Source: Rhodobacter sp. TJ_12
GTDB taxonomy: Bacteria > Pseudomonadota > Alphaproteobacteria > Rhodobacterales > Rhodobacteraceae
Length of the DNA: 64,000 nucleotides
Direction of reading: 5' to 3'
Assembly: GCF_020023995.1 (NCBI RefSeq)
Contig: NZ_NRRD01000004.1
Span: forward strand, 124,001 to 188,000
A program made the translations under genes and the position numbers. Below are positions 33,775 to 42,060 of this stretch, piece after piece. A model generated the notes under the pieces. That model did not search any database. It was not told where the DNA came from and worked only from the letters and a program-made list of their open reading frames with translations. Each line of letters starts with the position of its first letter. Within the stretch, counting starts at the first letter, position 1.

Positions 33775-34791
33775 ATGAAATTTGGAACCTTGAGCGGCAT
33801 CGTTGGGAAAACCGCGCTGGCGGGCATGATGGCCGGCGCGCTGATGGCTGGCAGTGCCGCCGCAGAGACCCTGCGCCTGTCGCAAAACACCGGCGACACG
33901 ACGACATGGCAAAAAGGGGCCGAGAAGTTCGGCGAGCTGGTTGCCGAGGCGACGGACGGCGATTTTAAAGTGCGCGTCTTCCCCAATGCCCAGCTTGCGG
34001 GCGGCGACCAGATGAAACAGGCCGAGATGGTGGGCCGTGGCGCAATTGATCTGGTGGTCAGCTCGGCGATCAACGTCACGCCGCTGGTGCCGGAAATGGC
34101 CGCTTTCTCGCTGCCCTATCTCTATGCTGATTACGCTCAGGTTGATGCCACCACCCAAGGCGAGCCGGGCAAGATCTTGTCGGAGATCTTGAAAGAAAAA
34201 GGCATCATCGTTCTGGCTTGGGGCGAAAACGGGTTCCGCGAAGTCACCAACAATGTGCGCCCGATCACCGGGCCGGAGGATATGAAAGGCCTGCGCATGC
34301 GCGTGGCGGGCCCGATGTATATTGATGTGATGAATGCGCTCGGTGCCAACCCGCAGCAAATGCAATGGAGCGAAACGCTCACCGCGCTGCAACAAGGCGT
34401 GGTCGACGGCCAAGAAAACCCGATCGGTGCTGTGATCATTCCGCAGCAAGTCTATGAAATGCAAAAGTATTTGACCACTTGGCATTATTCTTATGACCCG
34501 ATCTTCTTGGGCATCAGCCAAGCGAAATGGGACAGCTTCGACGACGAGACGAAAGCCAAGTTCCAAGCGGCCGCCGACGAGGCGATGGCCTATCAGCGTG
34601 AAATCTCGCGCGAGGCCACCGCGACGGGCGTCGAATTCCTGCGCGAACAAGGCGTCGAAGTCTATGAACCCACTGCCGAAGAACTGGCGGCGTTCAAAGC
34701 GGCGACCCAGCCTGCCTTTGACAAATGGGCCGAAATGGTCGGGCCGGAATTGGTGGGCGCGTTCCAGACCGCCATCGCCGCCGCGCAATAA
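33775..34791 (+). CDS. dctP: TRAP transporter solute-binding protein
   Basis: The 338-residue product starts at ATG 33775 (AGGA eight bases upstream). It has a Sec signal peptide ending near AGSAAAETL. The mature DctP fold shows TLRLSQNTGDTTTWQKGAEKF, split at the first loop, then GRGAIDLVVSS and KGLRMRVAGPMY, where Arg usually binds a carboxylate. NPQQMQWSETLTALQQGVVDGQENP is the family signature, read in two parts. The ligand is thus probably an organic acid. A strong hairpin separates it from dctQ. Confidence 0.95.
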   Translation: MKFGTLSGIVGKTALAGMMAGALMAGSAAAETLRLSQNTGDTTTWQKGAEKFGELVAEATDGDFKVRVFPNAQLAGGDQMKQAEMVGRGAIDLVVSSAINVTPLVPEMAAFSLPYLYADYAQVDATTQGEPGKILSEILKEKGIIVLAWGENGFREVTNNVRPITGPEDMKGLRMRVAGPMYIDVMNALGANPQQMQWSETLTALQQGVVDGQENPIGAVIIPQQVYEMQKYLTTWHYSYDPIFLGISQAKWDSFDDETKAKFQAAADEAMAYQREISREATATGVEFLREQGVEVYEPTAEELAAFKAATQPAFDKWAEMVGPELVGAFQTAIAAAQ

Positions 34792-34814
34792 TCGCTCTAG
34801 CGATCCGCCTTTGC

Positions 34815-34837
34815 GGGCGCCCCGAACCGGGGCGCCC
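34815..34837 (+). terminator. Hairpin between dctP and dctQ
   Basis: GGGCGCCCC and GGGGCGCCC form a 9-bp stem with a 5-base loop and no T-run. Placed after the binding-protein gene, it probably stabilises the dctP message or partly stops transcription, giving more DctP than DctQM. Confidence 0.6.
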
Positions 34838-34866
34838 CATGCCATCAAGCGCCCCCCGGAGGCCCT

Positions 34867-35364
34867 ATGTCTTTCTTTCTGTTGCTTCTGCGTGAGGCCG
34901 AGAAAATCATCTGCGCGGTGATTTTTCTGGCCATGACGCTTCTTGGCTTTGCCAATGTGGTGGTGCGCTATGGCACGCATTATTCTTTGGCCGCGACCGA
35001 AGAATTGCTGACCAACGGGTTCTTGCTTTTGACCATTTTCGGGGCGGCGATCGCGGCACGGCGGGGCGAGCATCTGGCGGTAGAGCTGGTGAACGACCTT
35101 CTGCCGCGCGCGCTGCAACGGGTGGTGCTGGCGCTGTCGGTCCTTGCCTCTGTGATCTTGCTGGTGCTTTCGGCCTATTTCTCGTGGGAGGCGTTGCAAA
35201 ACCTTCTGTCGAACGGAATGCGCTCTTACGCGCTGGGCATTCCGGCATGGTATTATCAGGCGGCGGTGCCTTTTGGCTTTGCGCTGATCTTGATCCGGTA
35301 TTTGCAGCACGCATGGGAAGAATGGCGCAAAGGCCATGCGTTCGGGGTGGTCGGCGATGTATGA
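34867..35364 (+). CDS. dctQ: TRAP transporter small permease subunit
   Basis: A 165-residue protein with four hydrophobic helices. The first carries MTLLGFANVVVRYG and the second follows EELLTNGFLLLTIFGAA, both typical of DctQ. RRGEHLAVELVNDLLP lies between helices two and three. It links to DctM in the membrane to form the sodium-driven carrier. A GGAGG site precedes its start, and its end overlaps dctM by 8 bp. Confidence 0.94.
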   Translation: MSFFLLLLREAEKIICAVIFLAMTLLGFANVVVRYGTHYSLAATEELLTNGFLLLTIFGAAIAARRGEHLAVELVNDLLPRALQRVVLALSVLASVILLVLSAYFSWEALQNLLSNGMRSYALGIPAWYYQAAVPFGFALILIRYLQHAWEEWRKGHAFGVVGDV

Positions 35365-36691
35365 TCTGATCCCTGGGCTGGCCACAGGCACCGAAATGGT
35401 GCTGCTGTTTTTCATTCTTCTTGCGCTGCGGGTGCCCGTGGCCTTTTCGCTGGGCCTCTCCGCGATCTATGCCATGTGGCAAATGGGCTTCGGGCTTGAT
35501 CTGGTGGGCGATCTGATCGCCGCCGGGATCACGAAATTCTCGCTTTTGGCGATCCCTTTCTTCATTCTGGCGGGCACGCTTTTGGGCACGCTGGGCATTG
35601 CCGAGCGGATGATCCGCTTCTTTCGCGTGCTGATTGGCTCTGTGCCCGGCGGCATGGGGCTTGTGGGCACGGTGGTGTGCCTGTTTTGGGGCGCGGTCAG
35701 CGGCTCCGGCCCCGCCTCGGTGGCGGCGATCGGCCCGATGATTATCAAAGGCATGGAAGAAGACGGCTATCCGCGCGCCTATTCCGCCGGGCTTGTCTGC
35801 ACTGGCGCCGCGTTGTCGATTGTGATCCCGCCCTCAATCGGGCTGGTGATCTATGGCGTGATCGCGGAAACCTCGATCTCAAGCCTGTTTCTTGCCGCGA
35901 TCCTACCCGGCATTTTCATGGGCGTGATGATGCTGCTGACCCTGCCCTTTGCCAAGGCGAAGGCCAAAGGCACCGCCACCGCAGCACGGCTTGAGGAACT
36001 GAGCCCCATGCCCTACGCCGGAAACGGCTATCTGCGCCGCCTGTTTTTGGCCTTCAAAGACAGCTTCTGGGGGCTGATGACCCCAGTGGTGATCTTGGGC
36101 GGGATCTATTCGGGCATGTTCACCCCCACCGAAGCCGCTTTGGTCGCCACGGTCTATGCGCTTTTGGTGGGCGGGCTGGCCTATGGCACGCTGACCCTCA
36201 AGGGGCTTTATGCAGCACTCAGCAATGCGGCCGCCTCTTCCGCGATGGTGATGCTGGTTGTGGCTTACGCCAGCCTCTTTGGCTGGGTGGTGTCCGTCGA
36301 AGATTTGGTCGGCTCCTATTCCGGTGCGCTTCTTGGCCTGTCGGAAAATGAAGGGGTGATCTTGTTCGTGATCATGGTGATCTTGCTGATTGCCGGGATG
36401 TTCATGGATGCGGTAACGGTGATGTTCATCTGCCTGCCGATCTTCTTGCCGGTCGCGCGCGAGTTGGAATGGAACCTTGTCTGGTTCGGCGTTCTGGCGA
36501 TGGTGAACCTGGCGATTGGGCTGATCACCCCGCCGGTGGGGATCAATCTATACGTGGCGGCGCATGTCGCCCGCCTGCCGATTGAACGCATTGCCAAAGG
36601 CACCCTGCCCTTTTTGCTGGTCTGTCTTGTGGGCCTTGCCGTGATCGCCGCCTTCCCCGCGCTGTCCTTGCTCGGGGCCGACAGCCCCTAA
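35357..36691 (+). CDS. dctM: TRAP transporter large permease subunit
   Basis: The 444-residue protein begins MYDLIPGL at ATG 35357, inside the dctQ end. About twelve to thirteen hydrophobic helices follow. GAVSGSGPASVAAIGPMI is the conserved hairpin-loop motif, and GLITPPVGINLYVA near the C-terminus is its partner in the second half. GMFMDAVTVMFICLPIFLP is another family hallmark. It forms the elevator-type channel part of the carrier. The substrate is set by DctP and remains unknown. Confidence 0.96.
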   Translation: MYDLIPGLATGTEMVLLFFILLALRVPVAFSLGLSAIYAMWQMGFGLDLVGDLIAAGITKFSLLAIPFFILAGTLLGTLGIAERMIRFFRVLIGSVPGGMGLVGTVVCLFWGAVSGSGPASVAAIGPMIIKGMEEDGYPRAYSAGLVCTGAALSIVIPPSIGLVIYGVIAETSISSLFLAAILPGIFMGVMMLLTLPFAKAKAKGTATAARLEELSPMPYAGNGYLRRLFLAFKDSFWGLMTPVVILGGIYSGMFTPTEAALVATVYALLVGGLAYGTLTLKGLYAALSNAAASSAMVMLVVAYASLFGWVVSVEDLVGSYSGALLGLSENEGVILFVIMVILLIAGMFMDAVTVMFICLPIFLPVARELEWNLVWFGVLAMVNLAIGLITPPVGINLYVAAHVARLPIERIAKGTLPFLLVCLVGLAVIAAFPALSLLGADSP

Positions 36692-36826
36692 GCCGGGCCA
36701 GAAGCGACCAGACATGCCATCACGCGGCTTGCAAACGGCAACGCGCCAAGAGACCTGAAATCAATGGCGTCCGCGCCAGTTTGCGCCTTGCAGCATGCCG
36801 CGCAGGCAGGCTAAAAGGCGCCCGTT

Positions 36827-36902
36827 GGGTGATTAGCTCAGTTGGTAGAGCGCCTCGTTTACACCGAGGATGTCGGGAGTTCGAGTCTCTCATCACCCAC
36901 CA
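36827..36902 (+). tRNA. tRNA-Val (anticodon TAC)
   Basis: The 76-base gene folds as a cloverleaf. Acceptor arms are GGGTGAT and ATCACCC, with a D-arm GCTCAGTTGGTAGAGC and an anticodon stem CCTCG / CGAGG with loop TTTACAC. The T-arm contains TTCGAGT, and the encoded CCA is at 36900-36902. It marks the left end of a decayed island whose first remnant is an integrase-like fragment. Confidence 0.97.
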
Positions 36903-36970
36903 CCCTAAACCGTTGAAAAAAAGACATTATACCCCATTGGGGATCGCGCCGCTTCTAGTGAGACACAGAG

Positions 36971-37174
36971 GTGGTACACATGGGTCTTATGATGCCGACG
37001 CCGACGAAAGCGACAGCAAAGCGAAACTGCCTGCTCCGAGTCCGTGTTCCTGCCGATATTTTGAGCAAGGTTCGCGGCACCACACTCCAGATCGAACTTG
37101 ATGGGCGGCCCGTCCGCGTTGGAGCCGCCCGCCTCACCATAGTCCGCACCTTGTGGCGGCATGCCGCCCACTGA
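36971..37174 (+). pseudogene. Remnant of a phage-type tyrosine integrase (N-terminal part)
   Basis: A 67-residue frame starts 70 bp after tRNA-Val. The stretch LRVRVPADILSKVRGTTLQI resembles the N-terminal R-x-R-V-P-A-D-L segment of alphaproteobacterial tyrosine integrases, which normally continues for 300 or more residues with a catalytic domain. Here the frame stops after 67 codons, and no catalytic part (R-H-R-Y) follows. Its place beside a tRNA gene supports an old tRNA-targeted integration. The call rests on one short motif, so another small protein is possible. Confidence 0.45.
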
Positions 37175-37251
37175 CAGAAGCAAGGACCTGCTCGCTGGAT
37201 ACTTGACCAAACCCGCCCGATCACAGAAGAAATCACAGAAGAAGTGGAAGG

Positions 37252-37797
37252 ATGAGCGCAAATTATCGTCTGCAAGAAGAGTTCGAGACAGCCCGCTACT
37301 ACCTCCGTCGCGTGAAGGTGGATGACGCCCAGCCCATTTTCGACAGCTACGCGACCGATGCTGAGGTCACACGCTTCCTCGGCTGGAAACCCCATCAAAG
37401 CCTCGCGGACACGTCCGCGTTCTTGGAAATAGCGGCCGCCGAATGGGACTTGGGAAGCGGCTTTCCCGTTGTCGCATTTGACCGCAAAAGCGGTGGCTTC
37501 GTTGGAATGTTTCACCCCAAACTGATTGGCCATAGGGTGAGCTACGGCTACGTTCTACAGAGATCGGCATGGGGAAAGGGCTGCGCAACAGAGGTGATGC
37601 GGTGGCTTGTGGAACAGGCTCTCGCTCACCCCATGATTTACAGGGTGGAAGCCTTCTGTGACGTGGATCATCCTGCATCGGCCCGAGTGATGGAAAACGC
37701 AGGTATGGAGCGCGAGGGCATCCTGCGGCGCTACTTCCACCACCCCAACATTTCCGAAGCGCCCCGCGATTGCTTCATATACTCCAAGGTCCATTAA
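37252..37797 (+). CDS. GNAT-family N-acetyltransferase (RimJ/RimL-like)
   Basis: The 181-residue protein begins with ETARYYLRRVKVDDAQPIF, the usual T-x-R-L-x-L-R start of RimJ/RimL-like enzymes. The acetyl-CoA loop is SAWGKGCATEVMRWL (R/Q-x-x-G-x-G/A). CDVDHPASARVMENAGMEREG near the C-terminus is another family hallmark. An AAGGATG-like site precedes the start. Substrates in this family range from ribosomal proteins to small amines. Base use is less GC-rich than in flanking genes, in line with acquisition through the island. Confidence 0.9.
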   Translation: MSANYRLQEEFETARYYLRRVKVDDAQPIFDSYATDAEVTRFLGWKPHQSLADTSAFLEIAAAEWDLGSGFPVVAFDRKSGGFVGMFHPKLIGHRVSYGYVLQRSAWGKGCATEVMRWLVEQALAHPMIYRVEAFCDVDHPASARVMENAGMEREGILRRYFHHPNISEAPRDCFIYSKVH

Positions 37798-38311
37798 GGG
37801 CTCGAACCGGTCACGCGGCGCTGCGGCGTGCGGCGAGATAGAGCCGCAACGTCGGACCCGACGTGCTCGGCCAAGGCCGTCGGTCACGCCCCGACGTGCT
37901 TTTTGCGAAGCAGCCGCTCAGGCAAGGCGGAGCGATAGGCGCTCACAGTCCAAAATGCTCCGGCCGAATGAACCTCAGGGCCGAGCATTCATACGGTTGG
38001 CTTCGCTGTTTTCGTGCCTGCTACGGGCTTTTCTGCACCAGTCGTGCTGCCAACAACCGGGCTGCTGGGGCGACGAAAGGCCATGGAGTTGCGGAACGGT
38101 CGCTTCGTCGCCGGCTGCGCGAGGAAGTCCTTGAGATCCAGTTGTTTCTTAGGGGTAGAATATCCCATGTCTATATCCTTGCATGAAAGGGCCCTGATCG
38201 GGTTTGGTTCGTTTGGCAGAAGCGGCGGAGACGTGCCCCGCCGCTTCTCCTCCCGGTGAAATAGTCACGGACGCGGAACGCCTCGGACGAGGCGGCATCG
38301 CGTCAACGTCC
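37798..38311. other. Non-coding stretch in the island
   Basis: About 510 bp without a supported gene. CCGACGTGCT occurs twice (37859-37868 and 37891-37900). An 11-bp hairpin, AGAAGCGGCGG / CCGCCGCTTCT, lies at 38218-38248 and may end transcripts arriving from the cold-shock operon on the minus strand. Confidence 0.4.
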
Positions 38312-38512
38312 TCACCGGGAATCCGAAACCGGCGTGTAAGCAACGAAGGATTGCACCGGTCTGTGCACGGCACGGGGTGTGCGGCGGGGAGCGGCGGGAA
38401 GCGTGCCGTTGCCGAGCCGCTCGAAAAATTCGCGCCAGCCCAGTCCGGGCAGGGTCTTGTCGACACAGCGCACCGGATTGGCGCGATGCTTGGGGGGAGA
38501 TGTTTTGGTCAT
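38312..38512 (-). CDS. Small hypothetical protein (66 aa)
   Basis: A 66-residue frame with GAAAGGA four bases before its ATG. The product is basic and Pro-rich, with LGWREFFERLGNG in the middle. No family is recognised. It follows the cold-shock gene and a 57-residue frame on the same strand, with a strong hairpin after its stop. The ribosome site is the main support. Confidence 0.38.
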   Translation of the reverse strand: MTKTSPPKHRANPVRCVDKTLPGLGWREFFERLGNGTLPAAPRRTPRAVHRPVQSFVAYTPVSDSR

Positions 38513-38578
38513 TACGTCCTTTCGGCGCTGCGATTGTCGCGGCGACCGGAGATCACTCGGAAAATTTTGATGGCGTCT

Positions 38579-38752
38579 TTAGGATTTGACAGCGCTTGAA
38601 TCACGGGCAAGCCGCGCGGCGCGCAATGTTGCCGTGCGCTCCGCTCTTTCTTGCGCTTCCGTCTCAAGAATGAGCCGCGCGGCAGCGGCCGTCTTGTCAT
38701 GCGCCGTTTTCGGAGCGGGCAGTATCTCCCGGAACAGTCCGGAAGATGCCAT
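38579..38752 (-). CDS. Small Ala/Arg-rich protein after the cold-shock gene
   Basis: A 57-residue frame from ATG 38752; a TTG at 38794 would overlap the cold-shock stop and add 14 residues. The second half, AAARLILETEAQERAERTATL then RAARLARDSS, should form one charged helix. Similar short helical proteins follow cold-shock genes in other alphaproteobacteria, as far as I recall. Function is unknown. No ribosome site is seen before either start, which favours translational coupling to the cold-shock gene. Confidence 0.45.
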   Translation of the reverse strand: MASSGLFREILPAPKTAHDKTAAAARLILETEAQERAERTATLRAARLARDSSAVKS

Positions 38753-38790
38753 GTTGTTGCGCGATGCGCTGCCGCCTTGAGGCTTCTGGC

Positions 38791-38997
38791 TCAAGCGAGC
38801 GCCAGCGCGCAGGCCGACTCCCGACCGTCGCGACCAGTTTCGACATCGAAGCTGACCTTTTCGCCTTCATTCAGTCCGCGCAGACCGGACCGCTCGATCG
38901 CCGAGATGTGCACAAACACATCGCGCGAGCCGCCTTCCGGGGCGATGAAGCCGAAGCCTTTGGTGGTGTTGAAAAACTTCACGGTGCCAGTGGCCAT
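38791..38997 (-). CDS. Cold-shock protein (CspA family)
   Basis: A 68-residue single-stranded nucleic-acid-binding protein. [20 protein letters not shown] carries the RNP-1 motif KGFGFI, and DVFVHIS is RNP-2. The full beta-barrel length is present, ending with the V-S-F-D-V strand. It binds RNA and melts secondary structure, and is often induced in the cold or in stationary phase. A long AT-rich leader lies upstream. Although it lies between island remnants, the gene is intact. Confidence 0.95.
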   Translation of the reverse strand: MATGTVKFFNTTKGFGFIAPEGGSRDVFVHISAIERSGLRGLNEGEKVSFDVETGRDGRESACALALA

Positions 38998-39385
38998 CGT
39001 GAGAACTCCTTCTATAGGGTGATGCCCGCAGAATGCGGCAACTCGGCTTGGTCAGAACGGAAAGCAGACTGAAGCCGATGAAGGAGACAGGGTGCGGTCG
39101 AAAAACTTCGCAACACCACCAATACGTGATTTTGCAAAATTTGCAAGACAAATACACGAATTTTGAAAATTCGTTCGAGCGCCCGTTTCAAACAGCGTTT
39201 TCTTTGCCCATGCGGCGCGATGGCGCTTGCCGCACAGGGCGAAACTCGTGAGGGTAGGCGCACGCCACCGGTATCGCCAAGCGATCCGGCCGGGATTGCG
39301 CCTTCCAGACTGTCGGTGCGGGCTTACGCGAAGGATATCCCGTTCGCCACATCATCCCTTTGACCCTTTTCACAGGATCGCCCCC
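38998..39385 (-). promoter_or_regulatory. AT-rich leader and promoter region of the cold-shock gene
   Basis: This 388-bp stretch has no supported gene. On the minus strand it includes ATTTTGCAAAAT (39129-39140), a perfect palindrome, and CGAATTTT-C-AAAATTCG (39157-39173). The palindromes are 130-175 bases upstream of the cold-shock start. If the promoter lies there, the transcript has a long 5' leader of the kind that acts as a temperature-sensing structure in CspA messages. Confidence 0.45.
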
Positions 39386-40000
39386 ATGCCCGGCCCGCGC
39401 GCGCCTTCCCGGTCGAACGACCCACACTCCGAAATCGCGGAGTATTTCGCCCAGATCGAAGCGGCTTTGACAGATATCCCTGTGCCGGAGCCATTGCGAC
39501 ACGCGCTTGCGCGCTTGCAAGAGGTGTGCTCTGGGCAAGCGGGCGCACTTGAGGAAATGATCGCCAGAGCATCGGCCGCCCAAGCGACCTTGCCGATGGA
39601 TGATTTGATTTTGCGCCTGCCGTTGCCGGTGGTTCAGGTGAAGCACGACTTGCAGATCGTTGCATGGAACGCCCTCGCGGAAAGCCTTCTAGAGGCGATG
39701 TCGGGCACCGCGCGCAGCGGCGACCGGGCTGGCATCTTACGGCGCGGATTGGATCGGCAGGATCGCATCGGCGTTATGGCGGCCCTCGACACACAGCTTA
39801 AACACGCCCAAGCAGTGGAGCCCGAAGCTCCATCGCAAACAGGGCCGTGCGCGATCTTGGTGCAGCTCAGGTCGGTCGCTGGGCAGCTCGGGACACTAAG
39901 GCTTCAAATCCTTCCCACACTTCGCGGTCCCGGCCAGGAACGGGCGCGGTGGTGGGTGATCTTGTTGACCACAGACATCGCCCCGGGGAATGTTTTATAA
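39386..40000 (+). pseudogene. PAS-like regulator, apparently lacking its DNA-binding end
   Basis: The frame from ATG 39386 gives 204 residues. After an N-terminal helical part (about residues 10-70), the segment LPLPVVQVKHDLQIVAWNALAESLL looks like the start of a PAS domain, read in two parts. Beta-strand-rich sequence follows to RWWVILLTTDIAPGNVL. In alphaproteobacterial LuxR-type regulators this kind of segment is followed by a helix-turn-helix; here a stop comes immediately. The break coincides with the start of recombinase-derived sequence. It is most likely a 3'-truncated gene, though a PAS-only protein is possible. Confidence 0.45.
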
Positions 40001-40296
40001 ACAACCAGCCTGTTTGCAGAGATCGGCTTCGATGACCGGTTGCCCTGCAAGCGCCAGCGGCATCCGCCATGCTTGGTGGGACCTTCTCGGCGCAATCGAA
40101 GTTGCGGCGCCTTCCCGAGATTTGGGGAACAGCACTGAGCATCGGTTATCACAAACTTCCGCGCCCGCGATGCTACGAGGTCAAGGTCCGGAAACCTGAA
40201 GGTTTTTCGACGTGGACCCCAACGCAACTGTGGCTGCCAGATGGTAGCGGTCCACATTGGCAAACCTCGGAAGGACCAAGCCGCGGGGTGCGAAGT

Positions 40297-40641
40297 GCTG
40301 CCTTCCAGATTGACCGCATCTTCGCCGATGAGGGCGTCTCGGGCGTGTTTACTGCCTGTGCAGATAGGCCCGCCGCCGCGCACCTCTTGCGTGCAACAAG
40401 GCCCGGTGACGCGGCCGTGGTGCGGTGGGTGGACCGCCTACGGCGCAATTACGATGACGTCACAAACATCATTAAAACTTTTATGAAGCAGGGCGTTACC
40501 GTCAAAACAGTTATCGATGGCTTCACGTTCGAGCGGTCCACCACTGAGCCTGTGCAAAAGGTCGTCCGGGACTCGTTGATTGCCTTCATGGCCGCAATCG
40601 TGCAGCGTTTCGAAGAGAGAGTTCCAAGTTTCTCTCTCTAG
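40297..40641 (+). pseudogene. Serine recombinase (resolvase) fragment
   Basis: The frame contains IDRIFADEGVSGV, RPGDAAVVRWVDRLRRNYDDV, then GVTVKTVIDG and DSLIAFMAAI. These match the middle of the resolvase/invertase catalytic domain. The N-terminal start with the catalytic Ser (usually Y-x-R-V-S-T) is missing; upstream sequence in this frame is unrelated. The C-terminal DNA-binding domain is also missing, since the frame stops after FEERVPSFSL. The fragment is therefore inactive and marks past mobile-element activity next to tRNA-Ser. Confidence 0.8.
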
Positions 40642-40736
40642 CTGCACCTTATTGTCAGCCCAAATACTGGCGCTGCGGGGACTCAATCCCCATCGGTGAA
40701 TCTTAAGACGTCGAGGCGGATGAACTGAGAGCCTCA

Positions 40737-40760
40737 AGGGCGGCGTCAGGCGCCCTTTTT
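40737..40760 (+). terminator. Intrinsic terminator after the recombinase fragment
   Basis: AGGGCG and CGCCCT arms with an 8-base loop are followed by a run of T. It lies about 100 bases after the recombinase fragment. Confidence 0.6.
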
Positions 40761-40858
40761 CGTATCGAGGCAATGCTTACCCAGAAAGAGTCCCAACAAG
40801 CCGATTCGGCACCTGGTCAAAATCGCTATTTTCCATGCAAAATCAACACCTTGAAAAA

Positions 40859-40948
40859 TGGCGGAAGCGGTGGGATTCGAACCCACGGTGGGGTCTCCCC
40901 CACGCTGGTTTTCAAGACCAGAGCCTTAAACCACTCGGCCACGCTTCC
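40859..40948 (-). tRNA. tRNA-Ser (anticodon TGA)
   Basis: The 90-base gene has acceptor arms GGAAGCG and CGCTTCC, an anticodon stem CTGGT / ACCAG with loop CTTGAAA, and a long variable arm (GTGGGGGAGACCCCAC) typical of serine tRNAs. TTCGAAT is in the T-arm, and CCA is encoded. It marks the right end of the decayed island. Confidence 0.97.
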
Positions 40949-41145
40949 GTGCGCTTGCCCTAGCCCCTCTCACGCGATTCTGAAAGCCATCCGTCAACGA
41001 AAACCGCCTGCGGCCTTTGCGCGTGCTTTTCTTGCCCCCGCGAAGCCGCTACAGTCCGCAAGAGAGAAGGCAAACCCCGTTCGCGGCGGAAAAACGGCGC
41101 GAAACGGCGCGATAACGAGGTCCCGCAGGGGGCCGAAAGGGGCAA

Positions 41146-42060
41146 ATGGGCATGTCGAATTCGATCCGCTGGGTCTGGACGCTGGGGGCCGTGGCCGCGC
41201 TGGCGGGCTGCACCGAGGGCACCCAGCCCTTCGGGTTTCTGAAGGGCGCCCCCAAAGAGAGTGCCACGGCGGAAACGAGCCCCGCGCCCGCCACATCAAG
41301 CCGCATCGTCGAGCGCGATGTCGAGGCACCCGAGGTCTTTTCGGTCACGGAACCGGGGCTTTGGGACGGTCGGCCCTCGCTTGGCGGGGTCTGGGTGGCA
41401 CATCCGGGCGTAAAAGACCCCGAGCGGGTGATCATTCGCAACCCGGCCAATGGCAAATTCGTGATCGGCGCGCTGTTCCGGCGCGAACGCGAAAACCCAG
41501 GCCCAAGGCTGCAGGTTTCCTCCGATGCGGCGGCCGCGCTTGGCGTTCTGGCTGGCGCGCCCACAGAACTGGCCGTTGTCGCACTGCGCCGCGAAGAGAC
41601 GCCCGAACCCGTCACCATGCCCAGCCCGTCCACGCCCGAAGGCGCGCTGCCTGAAAACGAAACGATTGCCGCCGCGCCCCTTGATGCGCCCGCGCCCCCA
41701 ACGCGCCGCCCCGTGGCCAAACCGGGCACCGCACTGGCACGCGATGTCGCCGCCACCGCAAGCGCGGCGATTGCCGCGGCCGAAGCGCCCCCCGCACCAC
41801 CGAAACCGACGAAACCCGCCGCCCCGAAAGGCAAGATGTTCCTGCAAATCGGCATCTTCTCGATCGAGGCGAATGCCAAACGCGCCACCGACCAGCTTGC
41901 CAAAGTCGGCGTCAGTGCCACGATCCGCACCGAAAAAACCCAAGGCAAAACCTTCTGGAGCGTGGTCGCCGGGCCCGCCGCCTCGGTGGCCGACCGCGAT
42001 GCCATGCTCAAAAAGGTCAAGGGCGTGGGCTTCCCCGACGCCTATGCCGTTTCGAAATGA
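41146..42060 (+). CDS. SPOR-domain lipoprotein (RlpA-like)
   Basis: The 304-residue product has a short signal with lipobox L-A-G-C (Cys near residue 23), so it is membrane-anchored and faces the periplasm. A beta-barrel-like part at about residues 60-145 (PSLGGVWVAHPGVKDPERV) resembles the RlpA double-psi domain. A Pro/Ala-rich linker follows. The last 75 residues, starting MFLQIGIFSIEANAKRA, are a SPOR domain that binds denuded glycan strands at the septum. It overlaps the start of a D,D-carboxypeptidase gene (ATGA), fitting a role in cell-wall work. Confidence 0.9.
   Translation: MGMSNSIRWVWTLGAVAALAGCTEGTQPFGFLKGAPKESATAETSPAPATSSRIVERDVEAPEVFSVTEPGLWDGRPSLGGVWVAHPGVKDPERVIIRNPANGKFVIGALFRRERENPGPRLQVSSDAAAALGVLAGAPTELAVVALRREETPEPVTMPSPSTPEGALPENETIAAAPLDAPAPPTRRPVAKPGTALARDVAATASAAIAAAEAPPAPPKPTKPAAPKGKMFLQIGIFSIEANAKRATDQLAKVGVSATIRTEKTQGKTFWSVVAGPAASVADRDAMLKKVKGVGFPDAYAVSK

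Noticed and set aside
37863-38186. Small open frames after the GNAT gene
   Set aside because: No ribosome site, no motif and Cys/Arg-rich composition; probably decayed DNA.
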